Source of the DNA: Andrena cerasifolii
Lineage: Eukaryota; Arthropoda; Insecta; Hymenoptera; Andrenidae
Length of the DNA stretch: 64,000 nt
Direction: 5' to 3'
Assembly (NCBI RefSeq): GCF_050908995.1
Contig: NC_135133.1
Span: 6,862,001 to 6,926,000, forward strand
Positions 46,401-57,400 of the stretch are shown piece by piece; the first letter of the stretch is position 1; the number at the start of each line of letters is the position of its first letter. Under the pieces are notes generated by a model that was not told where the DNA came from, did no database searches, and was given only the letters and a program-made list of their open reading frames with translations. Position numbers and translations under genes: made by a program.

Positions 46401-46402
46401 AC
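46361..46402 (+). repeat. Dispersed repeat, copy 2
   Basis: Contains GGGGTTGCTTGGAATCTATC followed by GGTGGGCCAGATTTCA. It matches the segment at 43,337-43,378 and lies about 570 bp before the Beat-family start codon. Confidence 0.75.
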
Positions 46403-46482
46403 TGACACAGTCTCCGGCTTACCGGCACAGGCGAGCGATCCTCTCCGCGCGCAGTGGTGAAAGAGCGATACACAGAGGCAGG

Positions 46483-46517
46483 ACAAAGAGAGAGAAATAG
46501 AGAGAGAGAGAGAGAGA
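46483..46517. repeat. GA microsatellite upstream of the Beat-family start
   Basis: GA-rich tract about 460 bp before the start codon. GA tracts near insect promoters can bind GAGA-type factors; that role is only inferred. Confidence 0.85.
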
Positions 46518-46973
46518 CGTGTGGTGGGTGAGGCGCCTGCGCGTTGCTCGCCGAAAGCGCGCTCGCGCACTCGCGCCGCTCCTCGACGTCCTTTTGCGAG
46601 GAAATTGATTCTGCGCGAGACGACGGACAGCCAAGGGTTGCACTCGCCAGACGAGCCGGGGTCCGCAGACCGCGCACACACCGCAACGGAGAACCACCAG
46701 CGTGCGCCAGCCGACAGCCACTGTGACGGCCGTGCGACGGCCGCTATTATGTAAGGGAGACGTCGTCGGGACGCAACGACACAACGTGGACACGCGTTCA
46801 ACCCCCAGGGGGCAAGGCGCGAGGGGGGGGCCGACATGCGAAGAGACGGGTCGCGCCGGCCGCGTTTCGACGATACACAGACGGGCGCCAACGGTGATCG
46901 CAACAGCAGCAGTAACAACAGCAGCCGTCGCTAAGACGAGCCTCGTGTGCACGCGTAAGCCAGCGGATCCTCG

Positions 46974-47010
46974 ATGGAACTGAAAATCCTGCTGCTGGTT
47001 CACATCGTGG
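46974..47010 (+). CDS. Beat-family exon 1: signal peptide
   Basis: Codes MELKILLLVHIV plus one base of Gly13, followed by the donor GTGAGT. It is short and ends in the first phase, typical of secreted Ig proteins with the signal peptide on its own exon. The ATG has G at +4 but T at -3, so its context is only moderate. Confidence 0.85.
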
Positions 47011-48396
47011 GTGAGTGTCACAAGCATACATCCTCCGGTGCGTATGCTCGCGCGCCACGCGGCAACCGACCCCCTGTCTCGCTGGCCCCTGTGCCTCGTC
47101 CGCTCAGCGCTTCACCCTCGCTATTCGGCGGTCCTCGCGGGCCGTTGCCCCAACGTGTCGCGTTCCGTATGGATTAGCAAAGGTTCCTTGCACTCGCTGA
47201 TCGCCGCGCGATAAATAGTGCCGATCTACTGGCCGCGTCCAACCCGCAACGTGCTCGAAACGCGCGAGGGTAAACGTCGCTACGGTGCCTCGTTGGCAGC
47301 GGCAAGCATCGCTAACATTGCTCTCGATATCCCGCTTGCTTTGGCTGCTTTCTCTGGCTTTGCTAACACGAGGTCGGGGCGAAGGGTTGATGGGGTGGAC
47401 GGGCGAGATCGGGGGCATGAATTTTAAGGATGATTCCGCTCCGGGCACCGGCGCTGGGTTGTTTAGTGAAAAGCGTGTGCAGCTCTTCGAAGGGCTTGAA
47501 GCACGGTTTAATTCCAGCGTGCGTGGCTCGCGGCCGAGCTCTTTCAAATCCCGTCAGCCACGCGCAAGGTCGATCTCTCTCTCTCTCTCTCTCTCTCTTT
47601 CCGACGGGAGCTTTTTGCGTCGCGACGTTTTGCATTTTTCAACGCCGAGCACGCCGAAGGGTCGAAAGCACGCGGACCATGTGAAAAATAGAGGAACCAG
47701 AGGATTCACCCTAACGGGACGAAATATGTGCCTGCCGCGGCTGTCGACGGGGGGCTGCGATCGTATCGGGATCTACAGGAATTCGTCGGAATCCTGTTTC
47801 GAGCAGATCCGGCGTTCAATTAAAAACGAGCACGTTGAATCAGCCCGCACGCCGAGCGAAAGATTCGCCCGTCGACGCTCGATCTTGCCCAGTTCCCGTG
47901 AAATTACGTAATTTCGCCACGTTTCACGTGGTTGACCGACTCCATTCGACCGACTCTTTGTTCGGGGGGCGGAAAGGAAGAAGGGGGAGCAAGCGAACGA
48001 GACAGGAGGAAAATGAAAGAGTAAACACGTACAACACACAGAGCAAAGAGTGCAAGGGGGGGGGTGGTAATAGAAAAGGGGAGTAAAACCGCGGGGGCGA
48101 AAAGTCAGATGTCGAGGGAGGGTTTCGTCGGTGCCGGGGATCGTCACTGCGCGGTTAAAATATTTGTCCCCGCGACTATTTATTTGCCCACGCGAATTGA
48201 ACAGCTCGATTGGCGAGGATACGTTTGCGAACCGAATATCCCATCGACAAACAACGCCGCCGACGACGCGGACGCGAAAAAATTACTTTACGCGGATAGC
48301 CGGTCGGAAGAAATGTAGCCGAAAAATATAAAAAAGAGAGTCCGCGGACACAGAAACGGGGGCGCAGGGATCGACAGAGGAAACGAGCGGCTGAGA

Positions 48397-48438
<42 letters not shown>

Positions 48439-51400
48439 GGGACACACAAAGACGGAATCGAGAGGATTCTTATCCATCGGAGCATTGAACTCGCGCGGGG
48501 GGTGGAGATGGCTAGACCGAGAGGCGACGCTGGAGGGTCGCGGCTCGTAAAACGAGCAGGCGTTTCCATAATAGAAATTTAATGAACTTGACGAATAATT
48601 GTGTCAATGGATAATTGCATTAATGCTGCTCGAACGGGTACACCAAGCTCCGCGCCGCCTAGTTCTCGCTCCACTTCGCTCGATCCCAGCGAATCGCGCC
48701 CTCGCGCCACCGTTCGCTGTCACCGCCGCCTTCCGTCGGCTCATTTCATTGCCACTTTATTGAATTTTTTTTATCCCCTGCCCCTACCTCTTCCTTCCTT
48801 CCGGCTCGTCGCCCACGGAGGAGGAAACTCGACTCGGAAGAGCCGTATCTCCCGCGGACCGATCGAACCGTATCCCTCGATTTTACGACTTGGACGCCGG
48901 CAACGAGCTGCGAGGATCCATGGGGCTCGCAGCGTCCTGCACCCTCACCCCGCCCCGGCACCCCTTTCATCGCGCGTGCAACGCGCACACACGCTCCCCC
49001 CAGGCTTCGCGACGTGAAATACGATCGCTCAGCAACGAACTGTCGCACAGTGGGGAAATTTTGCGATTCTATTTGCCAAAACTACAGTAATGAAATTTTG
49101 GAATTTTACAAATTTAATACAAATGTCAATTGAAGAACTATGTCCATCTTCGTGGTCAGAACCCGAATACTTATTTTTAATATATAAAATTCGGCACTTT
49201 TGCGTTCTAATATGTGAGAAAATAAATTATCCGAAAAACAGCAGTTACAAAAATTACGAACGATAAAGATTTTGTTATTATTTACATTTACACACTGTTT
49301 TCTTTGTCAGAGCATGCCTCTGCTACAGTGTAGCAGGGCATAACAGAAGGGTTATCGCTTCCGACGACAAACAAACATACATAATATCGTTCGTAATTTT
49401 TGCAAGTGCTGTTTTTCGGATAATTTAGTTTCTCGTATAGTAGAACGTAAAAGTGCCGAATTCTATATATTAAAAATAAGTTTACAGGTTTCGACCACGA
49501 ATATGGATATAGTTCTTCAATCGACATTTGCATTAAATTTGTAAAATTCAAAATGTTCAGTACTGGAGTTTTGGCGATAAAATCGCAAAATTTCTCTCTC
49601 CTCCTCGTTTTTCCGTCGCGAGATTGTTTTCCTCGCACGCTTTTTGCTCGCCTCTTCCCCCTATCTCTTCCTCTGTGTACGCCGCTTCCTTTTTTTTTTA
49701 GATCCTATCCCGATAACCCCCCTGGGTGACTACACACGCCCTTACAGGGCGAATGAAAAATGCAGGTCTGAGAGAGAGAGAGAGAGAGGGGGTTGGGTCC
49801 CGTGGTGTGTCGCAGCATCGTCTTCGACAGCTTTTTTTCTTTCAATTCTCAGCTGCCTGCACCCGTTTCTTCGACGTTGACTCTTTCTTTGCCTTCGCTG
49901 CTCGTTTCTTTCTCTCTCTCTCCCTCCCTTGCCCAGTCGTTTTTCTTTAACGAGTCGGCTACGATTGTCATTTTCCGTGCGGCGTCGCGCGACGCTCCGT
50001 CGCGGCAAGTACCCCCGCGCCCCCCTTAGTTGAATGGGCCGTCACTTTAAATGCGGATCGTCCCTTTATACGGATATGGAGTAATTCTCTCGGAGCGGCA
50101 GCGACCCGATTTATTCAGAGGCAGCCGGTGCCCGCTTCTTACGCAACGCTGGCAATCCTTCGTCCCTCTGCCCCTCGAGACCAGCGGCTCCCTTCGCTGG
50201 AGCGAGGAAATTTTGTCTTCCGCGGCGGGCGAGAGACGCTACTCGTCGGAAAGAATATTCTATTCAACCGGGGAGAGAAGGAGAAAGAGAGGGGTCGTAG
50301 TCACCGGGCACGGTTTAATTACTTCCGAATCCACCAGTTCTGTTGTTCGCGCTAACAAAACAGCGCCGCGAGATTTATCGTAACGACGCCCGGGTACGGA
50401 GCTTCTCGTCGACTCCTCGTCGCTGCGATACCGCGTATGGAAGGAGTACAGTGGAGTACTTGAGGCGTACCGGAGCTCCGGGGTACGTGCCACCAAATTT
50501 GTTCTTCTGCTACCTGCTCCGCCAGCCCAAAACTATCTGCTCGACTTGACGAGCTAGACTGATGAACGCTCGCTCCGCTCCCTTGTCAAATTCTATGTAA
50601 CCCGTTATCATTCCGATTAGCGTCAAGGATTTAAAATGTTTCAGTGGGCTTCGTCTCTCTTCATTTGCGACGGGATGCATGATGAGTCGGTAATTGGTAG
50701 TATTTCAACCAGCAGCGGTCTTTCGGGATCTGAATCTTCCGGTAATTGCGGGGTTATTTTTGTTCGCCCTCTATGTTTTTCACGAATTGTTCCTCGTTAC
50801 GAATGCGCCGTTAACGAATGCGAATCTTTAATTCATCCCGTACATTCTCGATCACGTTGAAATTAGATGAATGAGGAAGTTGTTGCAATCCTGAAAGCGG
50901 ACACTCGTTCATGAAAATGTAGTTGCGCACCTGTGCCCCGCGCGGAATAATAACATGGCCGGTTTACAAAACATGTTAAGTGATATTTACTGACCGCGTT
51001 CGTTACAATTCACCACTTGCCGCGGATCAAAATGTTTGATTTATAAGTAGCCAGGTACGCGGGGCTTTAATGCCAACCTTGTGCAAAATGGCTTTTTAGT
51101 GAGCGCTGTTAATTCAGAACCAAAGGCCACTGGCGAACGTTATTCGTACTGGCGTGGTTAATCGACAAAGGTGAAGTGGCTGCAGAAAGAAGCCCTTCGA
51201 CACAATTCTTCTCATCTTTGTTGAAATTTTTTTATGAACAACGGCTCTAATTAAGGCTCAGCGCGCGCAGACGCGCAAACGTGCACAGTTTACACTAGAT
51301 AACTTTGACGCAACGTTACTGGCCACGCGTGCAGCAATTTCATCTCCGCTCGATTCGGAATCGCCCGAAATATAGTGGATAAATATCGCATAATCGGTTC

Positions 51401-54400
51401 GGCGAATTACATCCACCATCCCGTTAGAGAGCCGAGCGTAAAATCCACCTCCATCGAACAGCGAGTGATTACAGTTAGGCGACGAATATTCAAAATCAAT
51501 TCCTCTCGAAAGCGTATCGAGCGTTCGGCAAAAAAGTCGCCGCAGCTCTTCGATTTACCATTTGCGCCAAGTGCCACCCCATCGGCGTTACCGCAGCATC
51601 CAGTGCACGCTCGCAACGGCCGCGATACGTCTCTCGCGACGCGAGATATAATCCGGCGACGCGATCCTCGATCTCGCTAATTTGTCCCGCAGTTTATCTT
51701 CCAGCCGGGGACACTCGAGCCCCTCCGAACTCTCCGGGGGCCGTTTCGAAGCTTTCAGGGCTTCCTCCATCGCGTGAATCGGGTAACCTTTTCTCGGCTA
51801 TTCCCTCTCCCGGAGGCGGCAGCAGCGAAAGCTGTTTCTGCTAAATAGCCCCGGTCCTCCTGCTTTAATCGTCGTCGCCTCGTAATGAATTCGCCAGGCT
51901 TTTCTTAAGCGCGACGGGGGAGGAGGTGCGCGCGACGTCGGGGCACGGCCCCCCTTCTGCTGCCAATTGCATCGACGATTAAATTACGACGGCCGGGCAA
52001 AGGTGAGCCGGGCGAAGTCGCAAATGAAATTCCTAGCGAACGGAATCCGCCAGAAATCTTAACGATCCCCGCTATCTCGTCCGGACAGCGTGCCGGCGAC
52101 GACTTCGACCGAGGTTTCAAGGAAGTCCGTGTAATTTAAATCTCGACCGTCCCTCTGCATCACCCCCCTCCCTCCCTACCAGCCCCTCGCGCGACGGTAA
52201 CACGGAGAAAGGGGCGCGCTTAAAATGCCTCTGTGTCCGATTAAATCTTAACAACCTAATTTCCCAAGCCCCGCGTTTACCTCGATTCGATGTTCCAGGG
52301 GGAGGGGTGGGTGTGTTCGATCCTCCGCTCCCCCCTTCTTCATTCCCTTCGCTCTATTTTCTATTCCTCCCGCTTTCCTCTCTGTCTGCTTCTTTCTCCC
52401 TCTCATCGGCTCGCTTCTTCTTTCCACTCTCCGTTTCTCCTTTTCTTTTATTCTCTTCTATTTTTTTTTTTTTTTTTTAAATTGAAACGGGATACGGGAC
52501 GCGAGAACCAACGCCGCGGGGGTGAGAGTTATACGTACGAGGTCACGGGAGTCCCGGCGCATCGGAAGTGACTTCTTCTTCTCCCCGGCATAAAGTGGGA
52601 TCAGGGTCGGTAATCTTGTGCTCGCCGCGGGTTACTCGCGCGAGAATTCTGAAGGGATCGTCGCCGGGGCGAATTAAAGGCTTCGGCCGCGGCGAGTGTG
52701 TAACGCCCGGGACGTTCGGGGTGCCATCTCCCCGTTGGCTGTTACGTCGCGGGCCACGGTGAACGGGTAACTGTAATTACCCATTTGGCTACGTCTGGGC
52801 ATAAGTAGTCGCTATTTTAGCGTCGGTATTGGCCGTAATGCGGAGTGTTGCGAAAGCTAATGGCCGTTGCTTTAAGAATAAGGCTGAGGGGGTGGCGCTG
52901 TTACGGCGGGGGACGCAGCAAGTCATAGCTGAGTGAATGGAATGCTTTTGTTCCGGAGTGAAACAGAGAATAGCGGAATACTGAGCTCTACTTACAAGGC
53001 GCAATTAACTTTGTGCGTGAACTGCTCGACCCGCCGTAGTACGCTTCCATTTGCAGTTGTCAAAGATACGACTGCTGGCGCGGTATTCCAGTCGACTGCA
53101 ACGTCAACCGCGGCTACGTACACCCTCATTTTCCGCGAAACTGCTGGGGCAGATGAGACCCGAAGCCGCCATTAAAAACACGCTCAAACATCACGGCGGA
53201 ATCGTATTGACCTCGCCTGCACTTAATCATCGGATAGAGTATGGCGAACACACACGGCCGTCAGCCGGCACACATTCAAAACGTGTCCGGAATGCAATCA
53301 CACAACATTTGTATTCACTGTCAGACTCGTATTACCCCATTCGGCTCGATAGCCGCGGCGCATAAGGCGCGTGGGAACTTATTTCGGGGTTCGAGCAGTG
53401 TTTTAAATTCAGAGAGGGAATATATCGCGAGCATCTTTATTCATAGTACAGCGAAGTACACGCCGGGGAGTGGGGGGAGCAGAATTAACGAGAAGAAAAG
53501 CCGAAAGTCATTATCACTATTTTGTCCGCGGAGAGCTTACGGAGACAAATGTGTCTAGGGCTTACGAGTTACGAGAATCCCGATCTGGCCCTGTTCGCTG
53601 GTTCTTTGCATCGATGTTATCGCAGAGATCTCGAGTTAACTACCGCCATGTCGCAATGCATTTAATTAACGTTTGGGATATTAAATTATATTAGCCCCAA
53701 GTAGGTGAGTGTGCCCTGAAATGGATGCTTAGAATATGTTAAGCCTTCTTTCGATCCATATTAAAGGAAAGTGTGGCACTTGAGATATACATAGACCTTT
53801 TACAGGCTTCTCGAATGAAATTTGTCTGTAAGGTTTAAGTCCCCGTTCATAAATTTAGCAAAAGCCCCGCGCACGGTGAAGTGCAGGCACATTTACGGTA
53901 TTGGAAACAAAAATAGTAGACAAATTCCTGGTCGCGACAGCTGCGTTACTTCCTGTTTGAAACTCGTAAAGAATGCAATGCCGCGAATGCACTTCTCCCA
54001 CCGACATGTTTACTATCAAATTTGTAGCAAAATATAAAGTGTCGCGGAGGAGATTTACTATTTGGAGCTTTTGCTATCTTCCTCGCATCGATTGTCGCCT
54101 CTTTGCTTAACACTTGGTGGCTGGATCCGCGGGAAACGATTACTCAACGACGAAGCTATGGGAAACACACTCGACACATTGAGCTTCATAATTCAGGGAC
54201 TTTATTAGAGCATGATATTTTCATCAAACAAGATAAACGTCTATGAAATTTTCACTTCGTTATTAAACGTGACACGAGCAGCTGAATTTACACCAGAGAG
54301 GTGTCTCAGAGGTGAATAAGTTTAATAATATATTCCGAGAATGTGGCAGAGTAAAAAAATGGGGAAAAAATTGATCGCTCGTTGAATATTCATTTGTTAA

Positions 54401-57400
54401 TTGTGACTCTTCCGCAAACAGCCTAGTTTGAGGCAAAAATAGGGACCCCTTCTCTTTTACGTTATACACGTATATTTATATATATTATTAAACTCGCTTA
54501 AGAATTTTAAAAATCACGGGGGCAATAAAAATAGAAGTGGAGCGAGCGTTGGATTCTTCTGGTCGGTCAGGTGCCAATCCTATAAATTGAACTGTCCAAG
54601 TTGTCGATGGATTCTAATAGATAATCGATAATTATAAGATTACTAGACACTTTAATAGATAGTCCGGCCATTTTTACATCTAGATTAGTCGTCCACGGTA
54701 TATGTTTAGTGTCCGTGTGACGTTTGAATTAAATATTTTATTGGTAACGTCCACCATTTGTGGCGTGGGCTCTTGTCTTCACTCATCCAGTAATTTGCAT
54801 GGCTAGATGTAAGTACAGTGGACATAGCCAATACAGTTCGATGAGAAGGAATTTTGTGATTGGTTCTGTGCTGTGTAAAGAGGAATGGGATTACTCAGAA
54901 TTTGGAGAAAAATGTCGCTCCTATAAATATATCTAACATCGAGCCTGATACTGCAAGCTGAATTATTCAGATGTACAATTTCAAAGGTGGATTTTATCTA
55001 TTGTAAACTCTTATCATAGCTCACCTGTCGAGTTGCTAGGAATTCGTGAACAGAAGGGTGAACGTGATACGTGAACAGATGGGTTAATCAGAACCTTATT
55101 ACATTTCGGCAATATGGTAGAATTCTTGGTAATCTTCACGCGAAACGGGGTCTTGGATGAGAATGATAGAGCAAGGCAGATTTAACCTGAATCATACAGT
55201 GACGCGTGAGTTGCTTCCCACCGGCTTGTCACGTCCGGTGATTCAATTAGATTTGTATTTGAATTCTTGTATTACCACTGAAGAAACTTCAGAGGCCAAG
55301 GGGTTATAGGCATTTTTGTACCATGGGCAGTACAGGTAATATTAATACTACTGCAACCTATTTCCCAAATTCACAGTGACAGGAGGTACTTAACCCTTCG
55401 TTGACACTCTGGGTGTGAGCCACCCATAAACTGATGTCGACGCTCTGCACCTTCTATGTGCAAAATAAATTCCTTTTTTCCAAAGCCGACTTACAAACTA
55501 TTTTTTTATCAAAATATTATATCCTCACAACATCTCTGTAGATTTTTAGCTTTCAATATTGAAATTTGTAGAATTTACAATTTTTGAAAGATTTTCTTCG
55601 TGTTTTCTCGACATATGGTAATTTAGATTTTTTTTTGCAAAAACTCTGCTAAATGACAATGAAAAAAACTATTGTAATACATTCTAGAGACCTTGAAATT
55701 GACCCATGATTTTTTTCATAACGATAGGATTCTTTAGATGAGAATTGCAGTCGTTCAAAAATTGTTCTGGGGAGGTGTGTCAACGAACGGTTAAATTCCA
55801 CTTAGTAAAAATAAGCGTGCCACTCTGCCCTAAAATACCCACGCGCAGAGTTAGGACAATTCCTTTTGTTCGCCGAGAATCGAACACGACGGAGCTCGCG
55901 ACCGTATCTCCAAAACGTTCGTGTTTCGCACCCGGTTCGCTGCATCCCCCGTTCGCGACCCTCGGACCATTTTTCCGAACGACTGCATGCCTAAGTGACA
56001 AGGTGAGCCTGCCAGACGTACGAGGAACGATAGCCCCCGGTGGGGGGCGGTATTAAATCGAGAAACACCTGTCTGTTGCAGGAATTTGCTCCGGTTTGCG
56101 AGAGGTGCGCATCCAGATACCGACGGCCGTGGAGAAAGGTAACTCGGCGACACTGAACTGCTGGTATGACACCGAGGGAGATCCTTTATACGCCGTCAAG
56201 TGGTACAAAGGGGGTCGAGAGTTTTATCGCTACGCCCCGAACGAGACCCCGGTCGTCAAGACTTTCCCCATCGGGAACTTGACGGTGAAGGTGAGCATCG
56301 AGTAGTCCTTCCCTTCTTCCCTTCTTCGACCTCTCTTTCCACCCTTCGTTCCTTGTGCCGAGCTTCGGTGCCCCACAGCGCTGGTCCGTCGAATCTTCGC
56401 TAGGCCGAGAGAGAGAGAGAGAAGGGCGGACGTTGTGGCGACTAAAAAACGCCGCTGGGCTGCGGGAAGACCAACGTCCGGGGATTTATCGTAGTCGGGA
56501 AGTTGGATGGAACAATAACTGAATGTTCTAAAATATGGCGCCGGGAGATATCGACCCCGGCCTCCCCCGTCGCTCGGAACTCGGGGAATTCGGGCTTCTT
56601 AATGAGCAGCAACAGAGGGGGACCGCCTCGTGGCGCACCACCATCGATTCCACGGAGGGAATTACTATTCGCGAGCCCATCCCTCGGTCGTTGGTATTTT
56701 TACGACCGCCGATGCGTTCAGGGGATCGTGTCAGAACGTTCCCGAGACATCGACGTCTCTATTGTTGTGACACCTCCGCGATTATCACCGACGATATCGT
56801 AAACACGCCCCGTTTTCGTGCGGAGATGCTCGTCCGACAGTGTCTGGGGGTGGAACGAAGACGTGGGAGTCACACCAGTCGGCGAAACTGCGGGACTTGA
56901 TTTAGTGGTTGCGGCCGTCGCGGCAGACAGCACGTAAGAATATTTCAAGTCAAGTATTCGATATTCGAATTATCGTGGCGGATTTCTGTAGGTGCAGGGG
57001 CAGATTTTCTGCGAAATATCTCGAAAGACTCGAGACAATTTTAAAATTAATTCGATATGACAACTCACGTATCAGTGAATTGTTTTCAAAGTTCTATGAA
57101 GCTTCTGTCACTCTCGGTTTTAGGAAAAGTAGATACCTGGACATTTTATTTTATCGTCGATGAAAAAATAATAAGTTACGGGTAATAAAACACTTTGCTA
57201 CCTTTTTCAATTCCTTTCGCCCGCGATTCGTTGCCCCCAAAATACTCTGCCCTGGGCTGCAAAAATCGTGAAATTGACTTTTAGGGATTTGCGTGTAATT
57301 GTAAGTGAAGACCCAATTGATTCCAGTAGGTACACTTACGTTCAGAATTATCATCAATTTACTATTTAGGGTTAGTCACCTACCCGTCACACAAATTTTG

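Larger units (their letters stand above)
47011..56081 (+). other. Beat-family intron 1 (about 9.1 kb)
   Basis: Long first intron. It holds CT/GA microsatellites (47,572-47,599; 48,393-48,437; 49,769-49,789), a foldback element, a decayed Tc1 transposase tail and a TTAA-flanked MITE. There is a T run at 52,459-52,479. I see no other coding exon. Long first introns often hold enhancers, but none can be pointed out here. Confidence 0.6.

Noticed and set aside
46253..46918. 221- and 202-codon minus-strand open frames upstream of the Beat-family start
   Set aside because: Low-complexity Arg/Ser/Leu-rich readings of CpG- and GA-rich DNA, overlapping each other in different frames. No known domain.
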